NCBI RefSeq assembly: GCF_009828105.1 | Contig: NZ_WTYQ01000003.1 | Span: forward strand, 124,001 to 188,000 | Direction: 5' to 3' | Origin: Altericroceibacterium indicum | Lineage (GTDB): Bacteria > Pseudomonadota > Alphaproteobacteria > Sphingomonadales > Sphingomonadaceae | Length of the DNA: 64,000 nucleotides | Part shown: positions 25,847-34,691 of the stretch, piece by piece | Numbering within the stretch: position 1 is the stretch's first letter | Layout of the letters: the number at the start of each line of letters is the position of its first letter | Notes under the pieces: model-generated | Databases searched by the model: none | The model's input: the letters and a program-made list of their open reading frames with translations, nothing else | Told to the model about the DNA's origin: nothing | Made by a program: the position numbers and the translations under genes

Positions 25847-27328
25847 TCAGGCGGGAACAGCTTCTTTCAGGCCAATCGCTTCGGACGTAGCGAAATTGCC
25901 ATGCAGGCCAAAACGCAGGCGAACCGGCACATTGATCGTTGCCACAGGCCCCTTTTCAATATCGAGCGCGTCGAAAATCAACAGATCAGAACGGCGCTCT
26001 TCCAGCCGGTTGCAGACTTGCACAATCCAGCCATCCCCTTCCGGTGCATCGGCTGTCCGGGGGATAAAGCAGGGTTCCTGCAAAGAACTGACCGGGCCGC
26101 ACCACCAATGCTGTTCATCTCCCGTTTCAAGGTCTTTGAGGAAAAGGCAGTTCATCAACAGGCCTCCTGCACTGCCCCCCTTCAATTCCACCGGGCGGCG
26201 CATGTCCATTTCCAAGCCCCAGCCATAACGGTTCTTCTTGCCGGTGAAGCGGTCATCAATCCGGGGAAATTCGGAGGCTGTTTCAGTCAGCGGTGTGATC
26301 GAATCAAATTCTTCCCCATTGGAGGCCATGTCGACTGTCCAGCGGGTGAGCTTGCTCATCGCTTCCATTCCGTTGAACGGTTCGCCATGCACATCAGGGA
26401 AGAAGGGGAACATATTGTTCTTGGCTTCCGGCGTCACGAAGTGAACCTTCGTGCCTTCCTGCCAGGCGTTGAGCACATGGCTGGCAAAGCAATTGTTACG
26501 TTTGAACCAGCGAATATCGTCCTGCTGCACATCATCGCGGCGTGGAATGATGCCAAGATACACCGGCATCGTGGTGTCAAAACCGAAATGCGGCAGGCCT
26601 TTTTCAAGCCGTTCCCAACTGCCGATGGATGGGACTATGTGGAGTACCAGATAATCCGGCGTAACCGCGAAATCGTGCATCATGCAATAATAAGGCACCT
26701 TGAACCACACTTCGCGGATCAGTTCGCCTTGCGGGTTCACTTCATAATAGGTCACATCATCGCTGCACAGCCCACTGGCCGCATAGCCAATGGCGACCAT
26801 ATTGCCGGTGTCCGGGTCAATTTTGGGGTGTGCGGTAAAGGTTTCCCCGGTCATCTTGCCGTCGAATTTCTCGAACCCTTCAGTCTCCATCGTAACCGGG
26901 TCCATGATGAGCGCAGGGCTATCTTCCTTCATGGCCCATAATTTGCCGGCGTATATCCATGCATTGGTGTTGGCGGTGGAGCGGTAAATACCCTTGGCGG
27001 CTGGGTCATCCGTCAACGGATTACGGTAAGCGCCGAACAGTCCACGGCCTGCTTCCCGCTCCGCTTTCCACTTATCCGTATGTGCCCAGCGCTGCTTGAA
27101 ATCGCATTGCCCGTTATGGATGTGAAAGCGGGTAATCATTCCATCACCATTGAAGGCGATGTCATCCCCCAGATAGGGCGGAAATTGCGGATCGGGCTGC
27201 ACCCGATAGAAGGCACCGTCGATTTCTTTGGGAATTTCCCCTTCATGCGCAAGGTCGCGAATATCCGCCTCAACACGCGAAGGTGTGTTAAATCCGGTGA
27301 AATTTGGATTGTCCGGGAAATGTACCAT
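25847..27328 (-). CDS. Lignostilbene alpha,beta-dioxygenase
   Basis: Carotenoid-cleavage-oxygenase family enzyme of 493 residues that splits the central double bond of 4-hydroxystilbenes into two benzaldehydes (vanillin from lignostilbene). Iron ligands are His167 (FTAHPKID), His218 (YYCMMHDF), His284 (FASHVLNA) and His476 (GLHGNF). The residues known to bind the phenol in sphingomonad lignostilbene dioxygenases are conserved at the same numbers: Phe59, Tyr101 and Lys134 (WAMKEDSP). That separates it from retinal- or carotenoid-cleaving relatives. Divergent from the MarR gene, with palindromes between. An LsdA/LsdD/NOV1-type enzyme; which paralogue is not clear. Confidence 0.92.
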   Translation of the reverse strand: MVHFPDNPNFTGFNTPSRVEADIRDLAHEGEIPKEIDGAFYRVQPDPQFPPYLGDDIAFNGDGMITRFHIHNGQCDFKQRWAHTDKWKAEREAGRGLFGAYRNPLTDDPAAKGIYRSTANTNAWIYAGKLWAMKEDSPALIMDPVTMETEGFEKFDGKMTGETFTAHPKIDPDTGNMVAIGYAASGLCSDDVTYYEVNPQGELIREVWFKVPYYCMMHDFAVTPDYLVLHIVPSIGSWERLEKGLPHFGFDTTMPVYLGIIPRRDDVQQDDIRWFKRNNCFASHVLNAWQEGTKVHFVTPEAKNNMFPFFPDVHGEPFNGMEAMSKLTRWTVDMASNGEEFDSITPLTETASEFPRIDDRFTGKKNRYGWGLEMDMRRPVELKGGSAGGLLMNCLFLKDLETGDEQHWWCGPVSSLQEPCFIPRTADAPEGDGWIVQVCNRLEERRSDLLIFDALDIEKGPVATINVPVRLRFGLHGNFATSEAIGLKEAVPA

Positions 27329-27360
27329 TTTTTATCCTCTCCTTGCGCCGAATTGTATGC

Positions 27361-27413
27361 TTCACTAACGAATTAGCAAGATCAAAGACGCGGGGCAGGG
27401 GATCATTAGTGAA
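27361..27413. promoter_or_regulatory. Candidate MarR operators between the dioxygenase and marR genes
   Basis: TTCACTAA (27361-27368) is repeated in inverse as TTAGTGAA (27406-27413). A second, tighter repeat CTAA-CGAA-TTAG starts inside the left copy (27365-27376). The right copy overlaps the proposed GTG start of the regulator gene, fitting autorepression plus control of the divergent dioxygenase gene. Confidence 0.5.
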
Positions 27414-27858
27414 AGAGCGTGGCAGTTTAGTGGAAATGGATAAAATAGAGGGGCTGAATGACATCGTCGGATTTCACATTCGTCTCGCTCATGGCGCAGT
27501 AAACAGGCACTTTACGGAGACTTTTGCTGATCTGGACCTCACGCAAAAGCAGGTCTCTGTCCTGTGGCTGACAGACGATCATCCGGGCATTTCCCAGATC
27601 GATCTTGGCCGTGAATTACAGATGGATCGGGCCACCACCATGACCATCGTCAACCGCTTGCAGCAAAGAGACTTTATCCGGCGCGAACGCAGTCTGACAG
27701 ATGGTCGCAAGCAGGCTCTGCATCTTACGGATGAAGGGCGAACGGCTTTAAGCGCCGCGAAACAATGTATCGCTCAACATGAAGCATGGCTAAAAAGTCG
27801 ACTAAAACCGAGCGAAATTGAGAAATTAGTGGAAATGCTGAGCCGAATACACGATTGA
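27409..27858 (+). CDS. MarR-family transcriptional regulator
   Basis: A 149-residue winged-helix regulator. The recognition region reads ISQIDLGRELQMDRATTMTIVNRLQQRDFIRRERSLTDGRK-like, split over the helix and wing; flanking helices give the dimer interface. The GTG at 27409 is chosen because AGGGGAT lies 6 bases upstream; an in-frame ATG at 27436 has no ribosome binding site. MarR proteins here usually respond to a phenolic acid or its CoA ester. Position between the lignostilbene dioxygenase (divergent) and the transporter (28 bp downstream) suggests it controls both. Confidence 0.85.
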   Translation: MKERGSLVEMDKIEGLNDIVGFHIRLAHGAVNRHFTETFADLDLTQKQVSVLWLTDDHPGISQIDLGRELQMDRATTMTIVNRLQQRDFIRRERSLTDGRKQALHLTDEGRTALSAAKQCIAQHEAWLKSRLKPSEIEKLVEMLSRIHD

Positions 27859-27886
27859 GCGGCCGAGTGAGGGAGAGAACAGAATA

Positions 27887-29260
27887 ATGGCTAGCACCGC
27901 CACGACGATGAATGATCCACGTATCATCATTGACGAAAATCCGATGAGCCTGCGCCAATGGGCCGTGGTCGTCATCATGATTATGCTGAATGCGCTGGAT
28001 GGGTTCGACGTTTTGTCGAGCGCCTTTGCAGCGCCAGGCATTTCGGCTGAATGGGGCGTTCCACGCAGTGAATTGGGCATTGTTCTGTCCGCCGAACTGG
28101 TGGGTATGGGCGCCGGTTCTGTGCTGCTGGGCGGGATGGCTGACCGCTTCGGGCGCAAGCTTACCATGCTGGCCTGTCTGGTGGTGATGGCCATCGGCAT
28201 GTATTTCGCCCATGCGGCAAGCGGTGTCACACCGCTGACCTTGTGGCGTTTCCTCACCGGCATCGGCATCGGTGGTATGCTGGCGGCGACCAATGCTGTG
28301 GTGGCCGAAACCACCAGCAAATCCAGCCGCAGCATCGCGATGGCGCTCTATGTTATCGGCTACCCCTTGGGCGGCGTGATTGGCGGTTTTGCGGCACAAG
28401 CATGGCTGCTGCAAGTCTATGACTGGCGTGCTGTGTTCCTGTTCGGCGCTGTTGTCACCGCCATTATGATCCCGCTCGTGATGCTGATCGTTCCTGAAAC
28501 TCCAGCCTATTTCACCGCCCGGCGCGGGGATGGGGCAGTGGCCAAGATCAACCGCGCTTTGCGTGCCTTTGGCAAACCACAAATCACGGAATTGAAAGCC
28601 ATCTCCACCAGCGCACCCAAGCCCAAAGTGTCAGATATCCTGACCAATTCGCGGCTACGTCCGGTCACGCTGCTGCTGGCTTTTGGCTATATGTTCCACA
28701 CCATCACCTTCTATTACATCCTGAAATGGGCGGTAAAGATTGTGGCTGATGCTGGCTTCTCACAGCCAGAAGCAGCCAGCACCCTCACCTATGCCAATAT
28801 TGGCGGGGCAATTGGCGGACTGATCTTCGGCTTTCTAATGAAGCGCTGGCAGATCCGTGGGCCAACCATCGCCATGCTGCTGCTGGGTGTGGTTGCGGTG
28901 ACTGCCTTCGGCTATGGGCAGGACACATTGTGGGGCTGGCGCATGATGGCCTTCTTCGCAATGTTCACCACCAATGCTGCCATCGTGGGTTATTATTCTG
29001 CCTTTGCACTGGGCTTCCCTGCCTATGCCCGGGCGACCGGCACGGGCTTTGTGCTGGGTGTGGGCCGTTTGGGCGCAGCAAGTTCACCGATCATCGCAGG
29101 CTTCCTGTTTGATGCATTGGGCAATGATAATTTGCTGCCAGTGTCGGCGATCATGGCCATGGGCTCGGTCATTTCCGCTATCTTGTTCATGCTGCTACCG
29201 CTGCGTGATGGTGATGCGGATTTGGGAGACAAGCCAGCCGATCCGAAGGAGGCTGTCTGA
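27887..29260 (+). CDS. MFS aromatic acid transporter (AAHS/PcaK type)
   Basis: Major facilitator of 457 residues with 12 predicted helices. The aromatic-acid:H+ symporter marks are present: NALDGFDVLSSAFAAPGIS in helix 1 with the conserved DGFD, and GGMADRFGRKLTM in the first cytoplasmic loop. DGFD and that loop are needed for uptake in PcaK and in the biphenyl transporter DdvK. It probably imports the aromatic acid or dimer sensed by the preceding MarR protein. GGAGAG ribosome binding site. Confidence 0.88.
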   Translation: MASTATTMNDPRIIIDENPMSLRQWAVVVIMIMLNALDGFDVLSSAFAAPGISAEWGVPRSELGIVLSAELVGMGAGSVLLGGMADRFGRKLTMLACLVVMAIGMYFAHAASGVTPLTLWRFLTGIGIGGMLAATNAVVAETTSKSSRSIAMALYVIGYPLGGVIGGFAAQAWLLQVYDWRAVFLFGAVVTAIMIPLVMLIVPETPAYFTARRGDGAVAKINRALRAFGKPQITELKAISTSAPKPKVSDILTNSRLRPVTLLLAFGYMFHTITFYYILKWAVKIVADAGFSQPEAASTLTYANIGGAIGGLIFGFLMKRWQIRGPTIAMLLLGVVAVTAFGYGQDTLWGWRMMAFFAMFTTNAAIVGYYSAFALGFPAYARATGTGFVLGVGRLGAASSPIIAGFLFDALGNDNLLPVSAIMAMGSVISAILFMLLPLRDGDADLGDKPADPKEAV

Positions 29261-29267
29261 TCATTCT

Positions 29268-29318
29268 CTTGCCGAGTATTACCAGTCTGGAAGCCCCTTC
29301 TGGCTGGTATACGGCAAG
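29268..29318 (+). other. Long imperfect hairpin before frmA
   Basis: CTTGCCG and CGGCAAG, extended by ACCAG and CTGGT, form a stem with small bulges around an 18-base loop in the 114 bp between the AAHS transporter and frmA. No T run. It could be an attenuator or processing site that separates aromatic transport from formaldehyde genes. Confidence 0.45.
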
Positions 29319-29374
29319 CAGAAAGACCTCTATGGGCCAAGACATTCAAACGCATTGATAAGATGAGGTAACCC

Positions 29375-30481
29375 ATGAAAACCCGCGCAGCAGTCGCATT
29401 TGAAGCTAAAAAACCACTCGAAATTGTCGAGTTGGATCTAGACGGCCCCAAGGCGGGCGAAGTGCTGATCGAAATCATGGCGACCGGTATTTGCCACACC
29501 GATGCCTACACGCTGGACGGGCTGGATTCCGAAGGCCTGTTCCCGAGCGTTCTGGGCCATGAAGGTGCAGGGATTGTGCGCGAAGTGGGCGCTGGTGTGA
29601 CCTCGGTGGTGCCCGGCGATCACGTGATCCCGCTCTACACGCCTGAATGCCGCCAGTGCAAAATGTGCCTGTCGGGCAAAACCAACCTGTGTTCCGCGAT
29701 CCGCGAAACGCAAGGCAAAGGCTTAATGCCTGATGGCACCAGCCGCTTTTCCTACAAGGGCCAGACCATCTATCACTATATGGGCTGCTCCACCTTCTCC
29801 AACTTCACGGTGCTGCCGGAAATCGCCGTCGCCAAAATCCGTGAAGACGCGCCTTTCCAGACCTCTTGCTATGTAGGCTGCGGGGTCACCACCGGGGTGG
29901 GCGCAGTGGTCAACACAGCGCAGGTCAAGCCGGGTGACAATGTGGTGGTCTTTGGCCTTGGCGGGATTGGCCTCAACGTTATTCAGGGTGCCAAGATGGC
30001 CGGGGCGGACCGGATTGTCGGCGTCGACATCAACAACGACAAGGAAGAATGGGGCCGCAAATTCGGGATGACCGATTTTGTGAATCCCAAGCAGGTCGGC
30101 AATGTGGTCGAACATCTGGTTAATATGCTGGATGGCGGCGCGGATTATTCCTTTGATTGCACCGGCAACACCACGGTGATGCGTCAGGCGCTGGAATGCT
30201 GCCACAAGGGCTGGGGCACCTCCATCGTGATCGGTGTGGCCGAAGCCGGCGCAGAAATTTCAACCCGGCCCTTCCAGCTCGTGACGGGCCGCAACTGGCG
30301 CGGCAGTGCCTTTGGCGGAGCCAAGGGCCGTACCGATGTCCCCAAGATTGTCGACTGGTATATGAACGGCAAAATCCAGATCGACCCGATGATCACCCAT
30401 GTGCTGACCCTTGATGAAATCAACAAGGGCTTTGACCTCATGCATGCCGGCGAAAGCATCCGCTCCGTCGTCGTGTATTAA
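29375..30481 (+). CDS. frmA: S-(hydroxymethyl)glutathione dehydrogenase (class III alcohol dehydrogenase)
   Basis: Zinc alcohol dehydrogenase of 368 residues that oxidises the glutathione adduct of formaldehyde to S-formylglutathione with NAD+. Catalytic zinc ligands begin with Cys40 ([12 protein letters not shown]) and His62/Glu63 (LGHEGAGIV); structural zinc cysteines are 92, 95, 98 and 106 (CRQCKMC and NLC). The Rossmann motif is [11 protein letters not shown]. Length and motifs are those of class III enzymes. First gene of the formaldehyde oxidation run ending with fdhD. Confidence 0.96.
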   Translation: MKTRAAVAFEAKKPLEIVELDLDGPKAGEVLIEIMATGICHTDAYTLDGLDSEGLFPSVLGHEGAGIVREVGAGVTSVVPGDHVIPLYTPECRQCKMCLSGKTNLCSAIRETQGKGLMPDGTSRFSYKGQTIYHYMGCSTFSNFTVLPEIAVAKIREDAPFQTSCYVGCGVTTGVGAVVNTAQVKPGDNVVVFGLGGIGLNVIQGAKMAGADRIVGVDINNDKEEWGRKFGMTDFVNPKQVGNVVEHLVNMLDGGADYSFDCTGNTTVMRQALECCHKGWGTSIVIGVAEAGAEISTRPFQLVTGRNWRGSAFGGAKGRTDVPKIVDWYMNGKIQIDPMITHVLTLDEINKGFDLMHAGESIRSVVVY

Positions 30482-30495
30482 AGACATACTATTGT

Positions 30496-30520
30496 GCAGA
30501 CCGGCACACTGTCGGTCTGC
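30496..30520 (+). other. Hairpin between frmA and the first VOC gene
   Basis: Perfect 8 bp arms GCAGACCG and CGGTCTGC with a 9-base loop, ending 5 bases before the AGGAG ribosome binding site of the next gene. Likely an mRNA stability or processing element. Confidence 0.5.
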
Positions 30521-30537
30521 AAATAAGGAGAAAGACG

Positions 30538-30933
30538 ATTTTCAGGCACATCGTTCTTGGCACTGACAATGTCGAACAAGCGCGCAAATTTTATGACGCG
30601 ACGCTTCAGGCAATCGGCATTCCTGCTGCAAAAATCGACTCCCAGGGCCGGCTCCTTTACGAGCAGAATGGACAGATATTTATCGTCGGCAAACCCATCA
30701 ATGGTGAACCGGCCACCTATGCCAATGGCGGCACCATCGGCTTTATCGCCCCTAGTACTCAAGCCGTGCATGATTGGCATCGACTGGGCCTCGAAAATGG
30801 CGGACATTTTTGTGAAAATCAGCCGACTACCCGCATTTCACCTGCCACTGGCCTGGAGGTCGATGTGGCTCATCTGCGCGATCCGGCTGGCAACAAGCTC
30901 TGCGTTGTGCATGAAATAAAGCCAAGCGCCTGA
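30538..30933 (+). CDS. VOC/glyoxalase-like protein with apparent ATT start
   Basis: An intact 131-residue frame easily missed because it has no ATG, GTG or TTG start. It begins FRHIVLGTDNVEQARKFYDATL and ends LRDPAGNKLCVVHE, the start and end of a vicinal-oxygen-chelate domain, and parallels the next gene (FNHLYIGANDMAASRKFYDA). The codon at the family start position is ATT, exactly 7 bases after AGGAG. No in-frame canonical start occurs until mid-gene. Either AUU is used for initiation, as in infC, or an ATG has mutated. Function unknown; co-directional with frmA and frmB. Confidence 0.75.
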   Translation: MFRHIVLGTDNVEQARKFYDATLQAIGIPAAKIDSQGRLLYEQNGQIFIVGKPINGEPATYANGGTIGFIAPSTQAVHDWHRLGLENGGHFCENQPTTRISPATGLEVDVAHLRDPAGNKLCVVHEIKPSA

Positions 30934-30958
30934 ATCTCTCGCAATAAAGGAAACCCCC

Positions 30959-31348
30959 ATGTTCAATCATCTCTACATCGGCGCCAATGATATGGCCGCC
31001 TCGCGCAAATTCTACGATGCGGTGATGGCCGTTCTCGGTCAGGATGCACCGATTGACCTGCCCAATGGTGCCGTCGCTTATCCAACCGCAGGCGGCACTT
31101 TCATCGTGAATAAGCCAGCCAATGGCGAAGAAGCGCCCGCCTACAACGGCTTCACATTGGGGCTGAAAGCTGCCGATTATGATACGGTTGAAGCCTTCCA
31201 CAAGGCAGGCCTTGCCAATGGCGGCAGCGATGCGGGTGAACCCGGCTTCCGCGCCAATTCCCCCGGCAATATGTATGGCGCTTATCTGCGCGATCCAGCC
31301 GGACACAAGATCTGCGCCTTTGCCCCGAATACGGGCGACAGGGATTGA
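30959..31348 (+). CDS. VOC/glyoxalase-like family protein
   Basis: A 129-residue VOC-fold protein: FNHLYIGANDMAASRKFYDAVM at the N-terminus, a middle NGFTLGLKAADYDTVEAFHKAG block, and YLRDPAGHKICAF at the C-terminus where glyoxalase-like proteins have a metal-ligand glutamate (here the pattern is not obvious). A homologue of the gene before it, so a tandem duplication is likely. It lies 4 bp before frmB. A role in glutathione-adduct chemistry is possible from context only. Confidence 0.85.
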   Translation: MFNHLYIGANDMAASRKFYDAVMAVLGQDAPIDLPNGAVAYPTAGGTFIVNKPANGEEAPAYNGFTLGLKAADYDTVEAFHKAGLANGGSDAGEPGFRANSPGNMYGAYLRDPAGHKICAFAPNTGDRD

Positions 31349-31352
31349 TCTG

Positions 31353-32192
31353 ATGACATTGGATGTGGTCAGCGAAAACCGGAGCTTTGGCGGCACGCAA
31401 GGTGTTTACAAGCACAGCTCTTCCCAAACCGGCACGGAAATGACCTTTGCGGTCTTCGTGCCGGACCATGTTGAGGGCACGAAGCTGCCCGTATTGTGGT
31501 ATCTTTCCGGTCTCACCTGCACCCACGCCAATGTCATGGAAAAGGGCGATTATCGTCAGTTCTGTGCTGAATATGGCATCATCTTCGTCGCGCCGGATAC
31601 GTCCCCGCGCGGCGAAGATGTGCCCGATGATGAAGCCTATGATTTCGGTAAAGGTGCAGGCTTCTATGTCGATGCGACAGAGGAACCCTGGGCTAAACAT
31701 TACCGGATGCGCTCCTATATCGAGGAAGAACTGCCCGATCTGATCGCGGCGAATTTCCCGGTCGATATGGAACGGCAGGGCATCACCGGCCATTCAATGG
31801 GAGGCCATGGCGCACTGACGATTGCCCTGCGCAACCCGGAACGGTTCCGATCCGTCAGCGCCTTTGCGCCCATCACCAGCCCGCTCAACTGCCCTTGGGG
31901 TGACAAGGCCCTGCCCGGCTATCTGGGTGACGATCAGGCTCTATGGCGCGAATATGATGCTGTGGCGCTGATTGAAGATGGTGCGCGCATCGCCGATGTG
32001 CTGGTCGATCAGGGCACAGCCGATAATTTTCTGGAAGAACAGCTGAAAACCCCGCTGCTGGTTCAAGCCTGTGACAAAGCGGGCATCGCTGCCACCATCC
32101 GGATGCAGGAAGGCTATGACCATTCCTATTATTTCATTTCGACCTTTATGGGCGATCACATCGCCTGGGCTGCTGAAAGGCTGAAAAAGTGA
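31353..32192 (+). CDS. frmB: S-formylglutathione hydrolase
   Basis: Esterase-D-type alpha/beta hydrolase of 279 residues that hydrolyses S-formylglutathione to formate and glutathione. The nucleophile is Ser148 in GHSMGGHGAL; LSGLTCTHAN forms the oxyanion region, and GYDHSYYFI holds the catalytic histidine. The frame is open upstream to 31179 but ATG 31353, 4 bp after the VOC stop, gives the family start length. Its stop overlaps the start of the formate dehydrogenase gamma gene by 4 bp, a direct coupling of formaldehyde to formate oxidation. Confidence 0.95.
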   Translation: MTLDVVSENRSFGGTQGVYKHSSSQTGTEMTFAVFVPDHVEGTKLPVLWYLSGLTCTHANVMEKGDYRQFCAEYGIIFVAPDTSPRGEDVPDDEAYDFGKGAGFYVDATEEPWAKHYRMRSYIEEELPDLIAANFPVDMERQGITGHSMGGHGALTIALRNPERFRSVSAFAPITSPLNCPWGDKALPGYLGDDQALWREYDAVALIEDGARIADVLVDQGTADNFLEEQLKTPLLVQACDKAGIAATIRMQEGYDHSYYFISTFMGDHIAWAAERLKK

Positions 32193-32614
32193 GCAAGGAA
32201 CAGCGCCTCAGCGAAATCATCGCAGAGCATCAGAGCCGTGAAGGGCCGCTGATGCCGATCTTGCATGATGTGCAAGCCGAATTTGGCTGCGTAGACGCTG
32301 ATAGCGAGCGGATCATCGCCGCAGGCCTCAACCTCAGCCGCGCCGAAGTGCATGGGGTGGTGAGCTTCTATCACGATTTTCATGGAGAGCCTGATGCGCG
32401 CCCGGTGGTGCAGATCTGCCGTGCCGAAGCCTGCAAATCGCGCGGCGTTGAAGCGCTGATCGCGGATGCAGAAGCCGCCGCTGGCACCCGCGTCAAACTG
32501 GCCACTGTCTATTGCCTTGGCCTGTGTTCGGTCGGCCCCAATGCCCGCATTGGTGACGATCTCCACGCCCGCCTTGATTCAGACCGCCTCAAAAAGCTGA
32601 TCGAAACCGTATGA
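32189..32614 (+). CDS. fdsG: NAD-dependent formate dehydrogenase gamma subunit (NuoE-like)
   Basis: A 141-residue [2Fe-2S] thioredoxin-like protein similar to NuoE. Cluster cysteines are in ICRAEACKSRG and VYCLGLCSVGP. It passes electrons between the molybdenum subunit and the flavin subunit of the soluble FdsABG complex. GTG start overlapping the frmB stop (GTGA). Confidence 0.92.
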   Translation: MSKEQRLSEIIAEHQSREGPLMPILHDVQAEFGCVDADSERIIAAGLNLSRAEVHGVVSFYHDFHGEPDARPVVQICRAEACKSRGVEALIADAEAAAGTRVKLATVYCLGLCSVGPNARIGDDLHARLDSDRLKKLIETV

Positions 32615-34164
32615 CCCTTGTTCGTATCTCCGATGACGCCCTCGCCCGCGCTTGCGGCGCTGATGCTCTGGCTGCGGCTTTTGAACAGCACGGCTGCACC
32701 GTTCACCGCGTCTCCAGTTGGGGGATGCAATGGCTTGAACCGCTGGTAGAGATTGATGGCAAGGGCTTTGGCCCCGCCACGCTGGACGATGTGGCGGCTA
32801 TTCTGGACGGCACCAGTGACCTTGCCATCGGCGTCATCGAAGACCATCCCTTCATCGCCAAACAGCAGCGCCTGACCTTCGCCCGCGCTGGCAAGACCCG
32901 CCCTACAAGCCTCGAAGATTACGCAGCCACCGGCGGGTGGAACGGGTTGAAACGTGCGCGCGAAATCGGGCCGGAACAAATTGTCGAAGAAGTGCTCCAT
33001 TCCGGCCTGCGGGGCCGTGGCGGGGCAGGTTTCCCGGCGGGCATCAAATGGCGCACCGTCGCCGCTGCACCGGGATCGCAAAAATATATCGTCGCCAATG
33101 CCGATGAAGGCGATAGTGCCACTTTCGCTGACCGGATGGTGATGGAAGGCGACCCTTACGCTCTGATCGAAGGCATGGCGATTGCCGGGCAAGCCGTGGG
33201 TGCCGATCAGGGCTATGTCTATCTACGCAGCGAATATCCCGATGCTATCGCCAAGATGAACCGGGCGCTGGAATTGTGCGCAGACATCATCGCGCCGTTC
33301 CAATGCGAAGTGCGCGTGGGCGCTGGGGCCTATGTCTGCGGCGAAGAAACTTCGCTCCTCAACAGCCTTGAAGGCAAACGCGGTGAAGTGCGCGCCAAAC
33401 CGCCGCTTCCGGCTCTCGAAGGGCTGTTTGGCAAGCCGACGGTGGTGAACAACATCCTCACCCTCGCCGCTGTGCCCCATATCCTGGGGCAAGGCGGCGC
33501 CAATGATTATGAAGCGCTTGGTATGGGGCGCTCCAAAGGCACCATGCCGATCCAGCTTGCCGGAAATATCAAACATGGCGGACTGTATGAAACCGCTTTT
33601 GGCATCACTCTGGGCGAGCTGGTGAACGATATTGGCGGCGGCACCCAATCGGGCCGTCCGGTAAAAGCAGTGCAGGTCGGCGGGCCATTGGGCGCCTATC
33701 TCCACCCCGATCAGTTCGACATCAAATTCGACTATGAAGAATATACCGCCAGCGAAGCGCTGATCGGCCATGGCGGCATCACCGTGTTTGACGATAGCGC
33801 GGATATGGGCGGCATGGCCCGTTTCGCCATGGAATTCTGCGCGGCGGAAAGCTGCGGCAAATGCACGCCCTGCCGGATTGGTTCGGTGCGCGGGGTCGAA
33901 ATTATTGACCGGATGCGCGCAGGCCGCAAGCGGGACACACTCGAACGCCAGCCGCAAATGCACAACACGCCAAAGCAGGATCGTTCAGCCGAAGATGAAG
34001 TCACCCTGCTGGCTGATCTTTGCGATGTGATGAAATCCTCTTCACTTTGCGCATTGGGCGGCTTCACCCCCTATCCGGTATTGAGCGCCATGCGCCACTG
34101 GCCTGAAGATTTCAGCGACAATCCTGACAGTGTGCGCAATGCGCTTGATCGGGTCGGCACATGA
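32611..34164 (+). CDS. fdsB: NAD-dependent formate dehydrogenase beta subunit (NuoF-like)
   Basis: Diaphorase subunit of 517 residues that reduces NAD+. An N-terminal thioredoxin-like part is followed by the FMN site GLRGRGGAGFPAGIKW and NADEGDSATFADR. YVCGEETSLLNSLEG is the NADH loop, and the C-terminal [4Fe-4S] motif ESCGKCTPCRIG is present. ATGA overlaps on both sides (with fdsG and mobA) mark a tightly coupled operon. Confidence 0.95.
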   Translation: MTLVRISDDALARACGADALAAAFEQHGCTVHRVSSWGMQWLEPLVEIDGKGFGPATLDDVAAILDGTSDLAIGVIEDHPFIAKQQRLTFARAGKTRPTSLEDYAATGGWNGLKRAREIGPEQIVEEVLHSGLRGRGGAGFPAGIKWRTVAAAPGSQKYIVANADEGDSATFADRMVMEGDPYALIEGMAIAGQAVGADQGYVYLRSEYPDAIAKMNRALELCADIIAPFQCEVRVGAGAYVCGEETSLLNSLEGKRGEVRAKPPLPALEGLFGKPTVVNNILTLAAVPHILGQGGANDYEALGMGRSKGTMPIQLAGNIKHGGLYETAFGITLGELVNDIGGGTQSGRPVKAVQVGGPLGAYLHPDQFDIKFDYEEYTASEALIGHGGITVFDDSADMGGMARFAMEFCAAESCGKCTPCRIGSVRGVEIIDRMRAGRKRDTLERQPQMHNTPKQDRSAEDEVTLLADLCDVMKSSSLCALGGFTPYPVLSAMRHWPEDFSDNPDSVRNALDRVGT

Positions 34165-34691
34165 TTTTGGGCGTGGTTCTGGCAGGCGGCCTCTCGACCC
34201 GCTTCGGCAGCGATAAGGCGCTGGCGGAACTTGGCGGCCATACGCTGCTCACTCGCGCAGTAGATGCACTGTCCGGCTGGTGCGAAATGGTGGTGATTGC
34301 AGGTCGGGAAACCGGCCCCGCCCCTTGCATCCCGGACTGGCCTCATCCCGGCATGGGTCCGCTCGGCGGGATCGCAGCGGGCCTGCGATACGCGCAGGAT
34401 ATGGATTATGAAACGGTGCTGACCTGCGGGGTGGATTCGCTGAACCTGCCTGCCAATTTGCTGGAACTGCTGTCTCCTGCCCCTGCATCTCTCGAAAGCC
34501 AGCCGGTGATTGGTCACTGGCCCGCAAACGCCGCCACGGCGGTGGAGGCGATCCTTGAAGGCAGCGGCAAACATTCCATGCGCGCATTTGCTGAAAAGAT
34601 TGGCGCAACACCGGTGAAAAGCACGCATAAAACTGCTAATATCAACACGCAGGCGGATCTGAACGCGGCGGAGAAAAATTATGGGTTATGA
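34161..34691 (+). CDS. mobA: Molybdenum cofactor guanylyltransferase MobA
   Basis: Nucleotidyltransferase of 176 residues that adds GMP to molybdopterin to make the MGD cofactor used by formate dehydrogenase. The LAGGLSTRFGSDKAL loop binds GTP, GMGPLGGIAAGL follows, and Asp in TCGVDSLNLP binds metal. Shorter than E. coli MobA (about 194). It lies between the beta and alpha subunit genes, overlapping each (4 and 11 bp), an unusual position that ties cofactor supply to the enzyme. Confidence 0.92.
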   Translation: MILGVVLAGGLSTRFGSDKALAELGGHTLLTRAVDALSGWCEMVVIAGRETGPAPCIPDWPHPGMGPLGGIAAGLRYAQDMDYETVLTCGVDSLNLPANLLELLSPAPASLESQPVIGHWPANAATAVEAILEGSGKHSMRAFAEKIGATPVKSTHKTANINTQADLNAAEKNYGL

